Positions 33,145 to 44,356 of a DNA stretch of 64,000 nucleotides are shown here, piece by piece. The stretch is from positions 29,863,172 through 29,927,171 of the forward strand of contig CM055830.1 in NCBI GenBank assembly GCA_029582265.1, written 5' to 3'. The notes below the pieces were generated by a model. The model was not told the DNA's origin. It was given only the letters and a program-made list of their open reading frames with translations, and made no database searches. Each line of letters begins with the position of its first letter. Position 1 is the stretch's first letter. This stretch comes from Zoroaster sp. YZ-2022. Its lineage: Eukaryota; Echinodermata; Asteroidea; Forcipulatida; Zoroasteridae. The position numbers and the translations under genes were made by a program.

Positions 33145-34371
33145 CAACCAAATATCACAGTACAGTTGCTATGCATAAATAGTTGGACCTTTCAAAATCA
33201 TTTTGAAATGTTTTGAAAGGTAGAGTTACTCCCTCAGTACATTATATAGAGTATCCCTCACAGGAAAACACTAAACATTTCCAAAACATTTCAATCTTTT
33301 TTTCAACTTTTTTGTTAAGTTGTAAAGGCTCAGTCTTTGCCAATCACGTTGCCTTTGGGATGTTTTTTTATTTTATTTTTTTATTTTATTTTATATATAT
33401 TTTTGATGGGAAAGTGGTCTCCCCGTCAGCGCTCTCCCTTTTAAAGTTGACGCTTAACACGCCCAGCATCATGGCGTGCACATAGTTACAGGAAGAAAGT
33501 TTGACTGGGCAAAGGTGGATGTTACAAACTGATGCAAACGGTGCGGGTGACAACAGTCCATCCTTTTGCTGTCTTCCGTCCTTCACGACGGCACTCAATG
33601 CACATCTTGGGGTGCTTGAGGGCAATCCGAATGCAGCGGGTGCTTCAGTCATTGACAGGGCACGGGTGGCAGCACAGGGTTGGTAGGCTGGTGTACCTTC
33701 TGCAAAGCCTGCAATGAGCGAGGTACCGATGGCCTTATACGGTGAAGAGCCGATGTTTGTGGGTGTCTGCCTCTGTTGTCATCCTTTTCCTGAAATGTCT
33801 TGCTGGAAATCCAGGCGTTGACCCGTGCCACATCAACAACAAGGAAGTAGAGTATCTTTTTCCACCATTCTCATGGACTGACGACTACAGGTGTGGTAGG
33901 AGCGCAGTTGGTCGGCATTATCCACCCGCCCATGTATCTCGTATAGTCTGTGGCAATGGGAGGGCAGGAGACATCCTTCTTTGTGGAGCACGGTTGGCCT
34001 CGGCTCCTTCCTACATTTCTGGACGAGGATGTCGTTTGTCCTGTCTCGGTAGGCTAATGGTGGCACCAGAAAGTAGTGATACCACCTTGGTATCTTTCCA
34101 CAGGACGACGGCAGGAGTTGGCGTTGCTGCCGGAAGTACTATGGTGGTGCCCTTGCGGTGTCTTTGTTGAGCGCTGGGCCATCTGTCTGTGCCAGTGGTG
34201 GGGTTGATCTCTGCGTTGGTGTGAGAAATCCACTAGGAGGCCTTTGGATGATCCGTTTGACAGCCCCACAGATGTACGCCACGTCTCTGTTTTCCAGCAG
34301 TTCTTTTGCGAGGGATGCCAAAGTATAAAGCCTGTACACAAAAGAGGTCATGGTAACGGCCCAAGAATGGC

Positions 34372-34744
34372 TCCAAGAGTGGCCAAGCGGTCTAGCCATT
34401 ACCGGATTCAACTTCTGGTGTTAGCAACATAATGTGGGTTCGAATCACGGCTGTGACACTTGGTGTCCTTGGAGCAAGACACTTAATCATAATTGCTTCT
34501 CTCCCACCCAAGGGGGTTAAATGGGTACCTGTGAAGTGCAGAGTTGGTTTGCTCTATATGCGCCAGAAATGGCAGCAATTGAGCTGTGGTTACCCCAGTG
34601 AGCTGAGATGGTTTCAGGAATGATTTATGAGTTTTATGAGCCTAATGAGCAGGGATAATAATATAATGCGCCTTGAGCACCACTTCTAGTTGGTGGATAC
34701 GTGCGCTATATAAATCCACGCGACATTATTATTATTATTATCAT
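34372..34744 (+). mobile_element. tRNA-Leu-like SINE inserted in the piggyBac transposase
   Basis: Box A TGGCCAAGCGG is at 34380-34390 and box B GGTTCGAATCA at 34437-34447, with the spacing of a leucine/serine-type tRNA head. The body contains GTCCTTGGAGCAAGACAC, AAATGGGTACCTG, GCAGCAATTGAGCTG and TGCGCCTTGAGCACC. The 3-prime end is CGCTATATAAATCCACGCGA followed by an ATT repeat, a usual SINE tail. It splits the transposase between LDEAMIK-side and LAKELL-side blocks. It is the best-preserved of three family members in the window. Confidence 0.85.
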
Positions 34745-35749
34745 CTTTCATGGAAAGATGCCTGCATCTTCTGGCCACTTGATGAATGCATCATCATGTT
34801 GGATGAGGGTAGCCAGAAGATGCCTCGCAGATGGCATATAGACCTTCAATCCCATCTTTGTTGGCTTGAGGGGGCATGAAAATCGGCGGACCTGTGCCTT
34901 GGTGCCTCTGGTATTTGATCATCGGCCTCATCGAGGGAGAGTTGTTGGCTGCGTTCCAGCTGGTCAGGCATCTGGTGGAGGACAGTGTCCCGATGATCTG
35001 CAGCTGGTACAGTGGATTTTTCTTGTAGAACTGCATGCCGCTTCTTCCTGTCCCTTGATCTTTATGTGGGCCTTTCAAGGGATTGCAGCAGATCACCTGG
35101 GACAGCTGGTTGAATCGCCCTTCGGGTCATGCGGTGCCCGGACACCAGGTTGTTTCTCAAGGCGGGATGGGCTTGGGACCAGTCATCCTGCATGTTGAAG
35201 TTTGAGTGGACTCTCTGGATGATGCGGATTCCAAACCATGCCTTGATCTCCTCCGGTGATGTTCCTGGTCCAACCGTTCTTTCCCCTGATTCCGCCGATA
35301 TTGGTGTATCTGGCGATCTTGCCGAATAGCACCTCACTGGAAAGAACTGCATGAAGTAGTCCACCGGCTCGTCGTCACTCAGGGCGTTGGGAAAGGTGGT
35401 GGCCCATGGGGTTTCTCACCCCGGAAGCGGTGTAACATAAATCTTCTTTTCTGGACCTGGTCCATCCATGTGACGATCACGGGGTAGTCGGGGTCTCTTT
35501 GAAGACGGGGGGGTTCTTGGGTCATCCCTTCTGAGAGTATTCTGGGGTCATTTGGCTGGTCGCCGGGCCACGAGTCTTCTTTGTGGGTGTCTGATCTTCC
35601 TCCTCCCGATGACTCTGAGCCGAAGGAGAACTCATTCTCTGAGGCAGGTGCAGACGAGGAGGATGAGTAATCCAGTGGGAATAAGCCAGGTACCTCAGAT
35701 CCTCATCTTCATCAGTGGTGTAGTACTCATCGTCGTCAGGTGGATGTTT

Positions 35750-35995
35750 CTGGTTTCGGGCGATGTGGGAGCAGGAGTTGTCTGGGAGAATGCGTGGGTG
35801 AGTGGCACAGATGATGCGTGAGCAGGAGTGGTCTGAGAATGCGTGGGTGAGTGGCTGGGTGATGCGGAGCAGGAGGTGGTCTGGAGAATTCGTGTGGGTG
35901 AGTGGCCGGGTGATGCGGAGCAGGAGTGGTCTGGAGAATGGTGGGGTGAGTGGCCGGATGATGCGGAGCAGGAAAGTGGTCTGGCAGGAAATGCA
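35750..35995 (-). repeat. About 51-bp (17-codon) tandem repeat within the transposase N-terminal region
   Basis: About five units of GGAGCAGGAGTGGTCTGGAG then AATGCGTGGGTGAGTGGC and CGGRTGATGC. On the minus strand one frame gives Ser/His/Pro-rich units such as SPDHSCSASPGHSPT. The length is a multiple of three, so expansion could have occurred within an open frame; some units now carry indels. Confidence 0.7.
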
Positions 35996-36979
35996 TGGGT
36001 GTTGTCGTGTTGGAGATCGGTTGGGTGATGGGATCGGTCAGGAGAGGCATCCGGGGGTGATATGGCACCTCGAGGGCACAGCAACATCTTCTCCTCTTAC
36101 TGGTGGGGCGTCTTCTTTTCATCCCTCTTCATCCTCTTCTTTCACTTTCTCTGTTAGCTCCTTCTTTTCTTGCTCTTCTTTCTTTACTTTCTTTGTGGGG
36201 TCTCTCTCCCATCATCTTGGTTTCTTTTCGCTACTCTCTCATCATGGAGTTGAATAGATAGAGCTCTCTCCCAGTCAAGTTTCCCGAAGGCCGTTGCGGG
36301 CCAGCCCTCAACGGAAACCCTCATGATCGCCTCGATGATTGCCAGGGTTGGCTGGTGCTCAAAGCACTGCTGAAATATGGCCTTATATACACCTTGGCTC
36401 CCTATTGTCAAGTCTCAGATTACGTAACAAATTACCATAATACATTGTCTTTCACAACAAAGCAGGTGTGCATAATTATAATAATAAACACACAATGAAT
36501 TTTTTTATATTTAAATACTGAATACCACCTTGAATAAAAATGGAAACGGTCTATTACCCACCATATGTCTCTTGGGAAAGTTGGTTTTCCCTCCCTTAGT
36601 AATCACAGCGTCCATGCTTACTGCAGCAGTATGGTTTTCCCTGACCAGTAATCACCACTACCTCTACTGCATCTGCCAGTATAATTTCCCCGAAATACCC
36701 TCACACGTTCAGTTTGTTCAGAGAGTTGTTTCATCCTTTCAAAACCTTTCATAGGTCCCTTTTGTCAGACATAGCCACCTTCTTCAAAACCCTTCAGTCC
36801 GGCAAATTTGCAAAGGTTTTGAAAGGTCTGACAACCCTATGGCAACTGCACTGTAAGATAGGAGGGTTAAAAGAGACTCATTAGATCTGAAGCTGTAAAG
36901 CCGCGTATTGGGCCAGATATTCTGGGTAACCGCGATTCACGAACTACCCAGCCGCGTATTCAACAAAAATTAGAATCCA

Positions 36980-37610
36980 TGCAGTTCAAGGTGGTGAAAT
37001 AAAACACCTTCTATATTTCTAGAATGTTTCCCGGATACTTTTGAACTGAAATTTTATATTATCTTTATTTATCACCAAATTTTGTTCAATATTCTTAAAA
37101 AATCATAACACTGGGTATACTTGAATGCACACAAGCGTAATTTGGCTTATTATCATTAGTGAGTAATAGTAGCCAGCTACGAACGTAGACCCAATTATTC
37201 AGTATATACTACACAGATATTGAATAAGTTCCACCCACCCAATCAAAAACAAAATGTACCCTCTCATGTTCATAGTCAAATTATGAAATTTTGTTTCATA
37301 ATCTTAAAGACCATACCACTGGGCAACTGTTACTTAATTCTTGGAGGCGGTATTAATTTGGTTCACTAATTACATGGTTAATTGGCCGCTAGAATAGACG
37401 CCATTTTCTTATTTCAATATGCGGTATATTGTACATAGTTACCGACTCATGACCTGTACTGCACTTACCCCTAAACAAAATGTAACCCTTCATGTTGGAA
37501 GCCAAATAATGAAATTTCTTGTTTCATAATCTTAAAGACCATACCATCTGGGCAACATTTGAATTTTGGAGTGGTGGCAAATTTGGTTCATTAATTAATG
37601 GTTAATTTTC
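36980..37610. repeat. Tandem repeat of about 225 bp abutting the assembly gap
   Basis: Blocks AAACAAAATGTA-CCTTCATGTT, TTTCATAATCTTAAAGACCA, ACC-CTGGGCAAC and TTTGGTTCA-TAAT..ATGGTT recur at 37250-37388 and 37475-37608, with a more diverged third version from about 37040 to 37140. The last unit is cut off by the N run. Confidence 0.7.
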
Positions 37611-38110
37611 NNNNNNNNNNNNNNNNNNNNNNNNNNNNNNNNNNNNNNNNNNNNNNNNNNNNNNNNNNNNNNNNNNNNNNNNNNNNNNNNNNNNNNNNNN
37701 NNNNNNNNNNNNNNNNNNNNNNNNNNNNNNNNNNNNNNNNNNNNNNNNNNNNNNNNNNNNNNNNNNNNNNNNNNNNNNNNNNNNNNNNNNNNNNNNNNNN
37801 NNNNNNNNNNNNNNNNNNNNNNNNNNNNNNNNNNNNNNNNNNNNNNNNNNNNNNNNNNNNNNNNNNNNNNNNNNNNNNNNNNNNNNNNNNNNNNNNNNNN
37901 NNNNNNNNNNNNNNNNNNNNNNNNNNNNNNNNNNNNNNNNNNNNNNNNNNNNNNNNNNNNNNNNNNNNNNNNNNNNNNNNNNNNNNNNNNNNNNNNNNNN
38001 NNNNNNNNNNNNNNNNNNNNNNNNNNNNNNNNNNNNNNNNNNNNNNNNNNNNNNNNNNNNNNNNNNNNNNNNNNNNNNNNNNNNNNNNNNNNNNNNNNNN
38101 NNNNNNNNNN
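37611..38110. other. Assembly gap (500 N)
   Basis: A run of exactly 500 N, a common placeholder for a gap of unknown size. Frames reported across it are meaningless. Confidence 0.99.
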
Positions 38111-38254
38111 CCGGGGAAGGTCAAAGGAATTAGAAAAAACCCGGGTTTTTTCATGCAGGCGTGTTTGGGAATGGAATGAGCTATTGCCAGACTGAAAGTG
38201 TATATTTTGTCCACTTTGTTTGATAAATGGTCTGTCCTTATAATATTTCCACAG

Positions 38255-38413
38255 ACTGCATGGCAACTACAAGATGCTGAACAAACACTGCAAAGAGCCA
38301 GGCTTAGTAGACTGGAGATCCTACAAAAAGCTTCCCAGGATGGCTGCACTTGCAATGGAGTCTGGCTGGATAGTGCCAAATATATACTTGTCAAAAATGA
38401 GAGATGGAGATGA
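38255..38413 (+). pseudogene. Candidate exon fragment, truncated by a repeat
   Basis: Acceptor TTATAATATTTCCACAG is followed by an open frame TAWQLQDAEQTLQRARLSRL and then EILQKASQDG, CTCNGVWLDSAKYILVKN, ending at TGA 38411-38413. The residues look like genuine protein (amphipathic helix, then a Cys-x-Cys-N-G turn). From 38406 the DNA is the 1.19-kb repeat also found at 51420, where this exon is absent. So the exon was interrupted, and the final codons come from the repeat. The family is not identified; upstream exons are hidden in the gap. Confidence 0.4.
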
Positions 38414-39589
38414 TCTACGTTGAAAAGAGAATCAACGGTAAAAGTGCATTTTTAACGGAGGACATTCCCATAGTGAGAGTTGTATATTCTGATACTTTAA
38501 ATTATAACGCATTGAACAAATAAATTTAAATAATATCAGTTGTCACTTCGTGGTCGTGAATTTCAGCTCATTCGGTATTTTCATGTTTTCTCATTATTAT
38601 TTTGTTTTCGTACACAGTATGTTTATTATATCAAATGAAGCTATATATATTCTTTTCATTTCACAACAACAGACTGGGTTCCATGAATAGATACAATTTG
38701 CTGACGGTTAAAAGATAATATCTGTGGTCGCTTGTTGACATAAAATTATTTCCGATCAAATCCGGTCTGACGTTGGTAACCTCACTGACGTCTTTATCAG
38801 GAGATTCGGGATCTCTTTGCAGACGGTCCTTTTTCGTCGGGTTCATCATAAGCTTCGGCCTACGTAAAGACAACAGCTTTGGGAGATATTTCTGTCAAAG
38901 CTGGGGGGTCGTTGACTCACACACAGTTAGTCACTTCGTGAAAACAAAAATAGCTATATACACATGTACTTTGCGCAAATTTCTTCCATGGAGATAGGCT
39001 CACACGTTAAAATTAAAAGATGATAGCACAATCTGGAATTTTCTTCACCGCTTTCCTGCGGTCATTAATCCCGGAAGTGGGAAAGAATACGGTTTTCTAG
39101 TGGATCGTCGATATTATCCTGTCGGTATTGGAAGTTCACGAAAGGCTAGTTCCTCATTTTGTCTCGAAAACTAGGTTGTCAATTTCCAATACATGTACAT
39201 GTATTTCTTGGGAAAACTAGTCTGCCCATTCTCATGCAGACCATGTTGTATTTGGTATATTATATGATGATTTGCTGGTAAATAAACATTGGGGAGACAT
39301 GTCTCCCAAAGGTACTATTAACATACATGTTATGACCTTGTCTCCACATGAGGTACCATATCTGGAGTAAAAACGTTATGAGACACATTTATCCAGTAAA
39401 TGGAAGCTATGTCTGGAGTCGCTTTTTTTGACAGTCTCGAATGTTGCCGGCATAAATTTTGGCCTGTTTGGGAGCAATCTCCAATTGTGTAGTAAATATC
39501 TTGGTACGTCTAATTGTTGCGATGTGGACATAAATGTAAATTGTTCCCAAATGACTCATCATAATGGTGTTCCTAAGGTGTTATGCAAA
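38406..39589. repeat. 1.19-kb dispersed repeat, copy 1
   Basis: Collinear from GGAGATGATCTACGTTGAAA to GGTGTTATGCAAA with the copy at 51420-52580. The boundary is sharp at the left, and at the right both copies end at ATGCAAA and pass straight into a microsatellite, TA here and AAAT in copy 2. Blocks include TCGGCCTACGTAAAG, TAGCTATATACACATGTAC and GGGAGACATGTCTCCC. A minus-strand frame DKDVSEVTNVRPDLIGNN is kept in part, but other frames are not. Confidence 0.85.
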
Positions 39590-39617
39590 GTTATATATAT
39601 TTATATATATATATATA

Positions 39618-39658
<41 letters not shown>
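39590..39658. repeat. TA microsatellite
   Basis: About 65 bp of TA with two interruptions, at the right boundary of the 1.19-kb repeat. Confidence 0.95.
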
Positions 39659-39659
<1 letters not shown>

Positions 39660-41345
39660 CGCTAATGGGCCCTTTCGGGACATTTCGTTACAGAAGGACA
39701 TTAGGAGACAATTTCGTGTCTCCTTAACGTTTCAGCCTATATTTGTTTGTACTTCCTGCAACACTAGCAGCTAATCCAAATACATCGTTGCATGCCGGGC
39801 ACCATGTGCTTAAGGGCCGGTTCCATTATGCTTGGGAGGAGCTCAATTTGGAGAAAATGGAAGGGGCGTTTTTTTGGGTGTGTATATTCACCACAGTTAC
39901 AGCGGTATATTAGGAGACTTATGTTTTCCTCTTAATTACTAATTAACCATATTATATTTTCATTATATTACCAAAAGGTGTCTTATTTGAGTACATGGCA
40001 GTAATGTTCACAGTTTCAATACAGTTGTGGCTTTATTCAAAAATATACAATCTCTTTATTTGATCCCAATTTGGTCCAAAAGTGTGACGTCATCAGTCCC
40101 ATAACACAGCGCATGTGCGAGTTGCATACTGTATTGTACATACACGATCCGACGTATAGCGCGTGGCGGGTGGTATGTGTATGTATGTATGGTCGATCTC
40201 GTCTTAACCGGCCGATGACATGGATGAGCGGTGACTTTTTTGTTCGGCTTGTCAAACTTTAAAGTGAAAAATAAATTTCCTCCAATTCTAACAAAGAAAC
40301 AAGGGAGTGCTTCTTAAAAGGTAAGATTGTATTTTATTCTCACCTCCTTAATTGTAGGCTCCAACTGGGTTAGCCAAATGTGTGTGGAGGAACGATGGAA
40401 CCGAGTAGGCCTAACGACTAACGTTAACGTTAACGTTCCTCTGCCAAACCACTCTTGTTGAAAAAAACTTCAAATTTCGTTTACTTGTTACTACTAAGTA
40501 CTAGTACCATTTACTTTACTAGTACTATAGTAGTACTAATAGTAGGTAGTGGTACTAAAACCAGAATTCTACATGCTAAGAACTCTTTTGAAAACAATTT
40601 CAGTGGAAATTTTGGGACGATGGTTGAGGGCGAAATGGGTCAACTCAACTCGTAACCAAGACCTAGTTCCAATTAACTGGGGCCCTCCCCTAACGTTAGC
40701 TAGTAGTAGTACTTAGTAGAAGTACAAATATAACCTCTTTTCGAATTTTGATTTAATCTTGTCAGTTGTCGTACTACTAAAAGTACTACTAATAACTAAG
40801 TAATAGTAATAATATATCAACGTTACTAATAAATACATGTAGTACTTATTAATACTGAGTACTACAGACAGTACTAGGGCCCCATCGCCAACTAATAATA
40901 TTCTCAAGGCAAAATGTATTACATGTAAATGAACAAAAGTCGCCCAAACCACAACAATACTTAACAAAATACCTCAATGTTGATCTTGGACACATGGAAG
41001 GCTATTACGAGAGTTCTAGGTCACCAGTTATGGGTACCGGTCTATACCCAAGTTAACTCACCCAAAATTTACATCTTCAGAGCCGTTGTACCCGAGTCAA
41101 CTCATACTAGAAATGTACCCTCGTGCTCGTGCACGAGGTACCCTCCCGCGGAAGACGCACCATTTGAAACGAAAAGATATTCCATGCAAAGTTGAAAAAA
41201 GGGAATTGCTGCGCTACCGCTGGGCGTTAAAATCGATTGGTAACAAATATCCACACAAGTGCAGTAGCCTACAAAAGAAACAGAAAATGTGATTTTCCAC
41301 GTTGCCACCACCGGGTCTGTGCGCGCGATTCCCAGGCAACTTTCT
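39659..41345. other. No gene recognised
   Basis: Mostly unique AT-rich sequence, with a short AACGTT repeat near 40423-40438 and multiple TAGTAC/AGTACT motifs at 40490-40870. A GC-richer patch at 40080-40250 has no supported frame. Confidence 0.35.
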
Positions 41346-41705
41346 TGTGCACGCTCGCTCGTGCACGCTCGCTCGTGCACGCTCGCTCGTGCACGCTCGC
41401 TCGTGCACGCTCGCTCGTGCACGCTCGCTCGTGCACGCTCGCTCGTGCACGCTCGCTCGTGCACGCTCGCTCGTGCACGCTCGCTCGTGCACGCTCGCGC
41501 ACGCTCGCTCGTGCACGCTCGCTCGTGCACGCCGCTCGTGCACGCTCGCCGCTCGTGCACGCTCGCTCGTGCACGCCTGCCGTGCACGCTCGCCTCCGTG
41601 CACGCTCGCTCGTGCACGCTCAGCCTGTGCACGCTCGCCCGTGCACGCTCGCTCGTGCACGCTCGCGCACTGCCTCGCTCGTGCACGCTCGCCTCGCACG
41701 CCCGG
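41346..41705. repeat. CpG-rich 14-bp minisatellite
   Basis: About 25 copies of GTGCACGCTCGCTC, perfect over the first ten or so and increasingly degenerate to the right. Each unit contains the palindrome GTGCAC and two CpGs. The 14-bp period cycles all frames, producing long Arg/Ala/Ser/Cys/His-rich frames on both strands that are not genes. GC-rich flank continues to about 41775. Confidence 0.95.
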
Positions 41706-42713
41706 GGGCACAGACCGCGTCGCGCGGCACATTGCACACGGCGGCCGGATCGCGTGTTCCGCGCGGCACATGTTTTTTAATGTCACTTCTGTGCATTAAA
41801 AAATCTCAAACCTGGGTGTGCACTAGGTACGAGTTGACTAGGGTAGGAGTTAGCTCAATGAGATGGTTCCAAAAGCGGTTGAGGGCAAAGTACCAGGCGA
41901 AGTGGTTTTTGGGCGAAATGACCGACATCGCCTGGGACAACTGTATCCCTTTTTCATCATGATCATGACGAATATCGGCAGAAACACAATGGGATGTCAC
42001 AATTTAAAGATATGCAAGCCGATCGTACCTTGTACATTATGTAAATTGCACATCAGACAAAATTGTTTTTGGTATAAACTGACTTTTGGACTGTGTCTAG
42101 GGTACAATGATCTGCTGACAAAGAAAGAAGGGAGATGAAACAAGAAACGGAAGACAAACCAGGGGGGTTTTATACATGTACGTGCATGCAGTCTGTAATA
42201 GGGGGCCCTCATTTTTGGGGAGAATGCACAGGGTACCTCGGTGGCCATCACCATATCATTCCCCTCCCACCCCTGTGATCACTTCCTAAGTGTGTGTGCA
42301 ACATGTTCCTGTGTATGCACCTCATTCTATGCTGTTAATATACATGTGCATTAAAGCACCAATTCCAGGAAGAGGAGTAGTGACTACAGAGGAATTTCAC
42401 ATGGAGATTTCTGCAGTATCCAGGAACATTGCTACTCTGTAATGTGGCCGAAGCTTAAGAGGATGATGACCAATCAAGTGTTTTCGGTATTTTCTCATTC
42501 AAGGGAAAAACCAGTTGGTGAGTCACTTTGGCAAATTATGGTTAACGGATCGTATACGTTTGGTAATAATTACTCCAAAAAATTAATGACCATTAAACTA
42601 CTTGCAATATATGCACTGCAGCTGTTGATAGTATTAAAACATTTTGAGAAAAGATTTTCTCGAAGTAATGTGGTTGAAGAGAAAGAGATCATTTTTTCAT
42701 CAACAGGGATTCT
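41706..42713. other. No gene recognised
   Basis: After a CpG-rich flank (CGCGTCGCGCGGCAC near 41716 and CCGCGCGGCACATG near 41759) the sequence returns to average composition. No exon is supported. Confidence 0.35.
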
Positions 42714-42751
42714 AATCTGAGAAACGTGACTGCTGTAACGTTTCTCAGATT
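42714..42751. repeat. Perfect 14-bp inverted repeat (hairpin)
   Basis: AATCTGAGAAACGT at 42714-42727 and its exact reverse complement at 42738-42751, separated by the 10-nt loop GACTGCTGTA. No T tract or known regulatory context. Confidence 0.7.
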
Positions 42752-42983
42752 TCTGACGGTTGACTGAAATACCGCCCCTCAAGTAACTGCCTGAAAGTTG
42801 ATTCATAATTCGGCGTTGTTGCTGCTCCATATCCATGACTGGGCAAATGTACAATATGACCCGTAATGCATAATGCATTTTCCCGAAAAGCTGGATCACT
42901 TTAACTGTCAATACCTTTACGGATTCTTCGTCTGCGGGTAACAATCGCTCCAGATTGGCCGATATCTCCAAAAACGCGCCACT
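42735..42983 (-). CDS. Candidate coding exon, no homology recognised
   Basis: On the minus strand a frame reads FLEISANLERLLPADEESVK, then VLTVKVIQLFGKMHYALRVI, CPVMDMEQQQRRIMNQ and GGISVNRQKSEK. The residue composition (acidic and Gln-rich helices, ordinary codon spread) looks protein-like for about 80 residues. There is no ATG at its head and neither edge has a strong splice site that I can fix, so borders are approximate. It may equally be chance. Confidence 0.22.
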
Positions 42984-44261
42984 TTTTTGACATTAAATTT
43001 TCACAAGTTGGTTTTATGGTATGCATCTACAACTTTACAGAATTGAAACAAAACGTACGGTTCAAAATACCAAACTTGCACGATCCCTTTTAAACCAAAC
43101 CAAAGGCTCTATTTTCTTACCTTTGCATGGCAGGGGGAGGAACAGCCACTGCCTGACCCCATTTACCGACAGTTATGACGTGTTATCAGAGTCCCGGCAG
43201 TAACTTTGGTTACTAATTCACGCTCGCATTTTTCATCAATGGTGTTTTAAGCACGGTGCATTGTATTTTATTTTTAGAAGAACGTACTCAAACAAGGGCT
43301 TCTTCGGTTTGTTTTACCTATGGTACCCCATACCGACATACTACTCAGTCTTGCCCCTGTGATGGTTGTAACAGAAAAAATTGAATGGAAATGGTTTTTT
43401 GTGTAAATGAATGGACATAACCCGTTACGCAAGTAGCGTGAACTGTCGTTAAAGAGAATGGACCTGAGTTGCAAATTGACGTCGCACACAGCCAGCGTTC
43501 CTGACACATACATGTAATGTTGTTTTATTGAAATTGTGAAACTACTTTTCACAAGTATTGACTTACTTAAAACAACAACTTGACTTATTTAAACAGCTAC
43601 AAATGTCCCATCAACTCATTTATGTTTTATTTTTTATTGTTTTCATGAGTCGAATGGACACACCAACCCTTTTAAGCCGTAACATCATCTTTGGAACCAT
43701 TTTTGCCAAAACAGGGTGAGTAAAATAAAGAGTACATTTGAAGACCATCACCATGATTAATATTATGGGCTCTTTTTTGGCCCTCTAAATCTTGTATTAT
43801 TCTTTATACATCCTGTATTATGTTGGTTTTTTATTGCCAAAGATTACAATACAAACTGTTTCAGCGAGCATGCACATGCCTTTGCACACAACATGATTGC
43901 AAATCTGCTCAGACATGGCCTGAAATCAAGTCACATTCAAACATACCCGCACATTCAAATATAACGCACTTACACGGTGGCTACAACGTATAAAAAAAGC
44001 CATTTACCATGCATACTATGATGCAGTGTTTTGACGATATGGAAAAAAGCCAACACCCACACAAACTTGTTTTTCTCTGGTAATATACTTTTGACGACAA
44101 TTCACAGTGCATATTTGGTAGAAAACCACAATTTCTCAAGGAACAAGCAACCTACAGATGTTAGAATGTTCACGTTTTGTGCATGTTTTTAAAGTGGTAA
44201 CAGTCAAAACTGTTTAGTACTTTCTCAACCTTTTGTCATCTGTAATGTGATTTTATTGCAG
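42984..44261. other. No gene recognised
   Basis: AT-rich intergenic or intronic sequence without recognised repeats. Confidence 0.35.
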
Positions 44262-44356
44262 GCCCGCAACCCACACGTGAGATGGAATAAAGTAAATGCA
44301 GCTTTGTTGCCAGGTACGCAGACATCATTAAAGGAAATTCTCAAGTTCCATCCCAG
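44262..44356 (+). CDS. Candidate internal exon
   Basis: Acceptor GTGATTTTATTGCAG and donor CATCCCAG|GTTAGT bound 95 bp that read ARNPHVRWNKVNAALLPGTQ and TSLKEILKFHP without a stop (phase 0 in, phase 2 out). Both splice sites are good and the residues are protein-like. Family not recognised. It lies about 0.7 kb upstream of the candidate terminal exon at 45081, but the phases of the two do not match directly (phase 1 is needed there), so an intermediate exon or a sequencing error must be assumed if they belong together. Confidence 0.4.

Larger units (their letters stand above)
33490..36411 (-). pseudogene. piggyBac-family transposase, fragmented (DDE_Tnp_1_7)
   Basis: Read from the right, 36411-36190 gives EHQPTLAIIEAIMRV and KLDWERALSIQLHDERV, then a Lys/Glu-rich stretch. 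35990-35760 is a 17-residue repeat region, and 35690-35560 is acidic/serine-rich with SSSSSACASENEFSFG and DSWPGDQPNDPR. Transposase core follows: VDYFMQFFP and PEEIKAWFGIRI at about 35350-35240; LYQLQIIGTL, SLDEAMIKYQRHQG with PPIFMPP at about 35030-34870; after the SINE, LYTLASLAKELLENRDVAYI with CGAVKR at about 34340-34255; LWKDTKVVSLLSGAT at about 34110-34065; VDNADQLRSYHTCSRQSM at about 33930-33880; ARVNAW near 33830; and a Cys-rich end (KHPKMCIECRREGRK) near 33600. Frameshifts and stops occur throughout, so it is inactive. Confidence 0.85.
33145..36870 (-). mobile_element. Degenerate piggyBac-like DNA transposon
   Basis: A GC-rich island in AT-rich DNA encodes a broken piggyBac transposase on the minus strand (see below). 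The right end reads inward from TTAA (36867-36870) as CCCTCCTATCTTACAGTGCA then GTTGCCATAGGG and GACCTTTCAAAACC. The left end at about 33150-33200 reads ATATCACAGTACAGTTGCTA then GACCTTTCAAAATC, an imperfect inverted terminal repeat. The left TTAA is eroded. A SINE has inserted at 34372-34744. Confidence 0.75.

Noticed and set aside
33501..34170. Plus-strand frames of 60-142 codons
   Set aside because: Shadows of the minus-strand piggyBac transposase.
37591..38394. Frames of up to 267 codons across the N run
   Set aside because: Consist almost entirely of unknown residues.
41102..41962. Long Arg/Ser/Ala/Cys/His-rich open frames on both strands (up to 241 codons)
   Set aside because: They are produced by the 14-bp minisatellite, whose period cycles every frame without stops.
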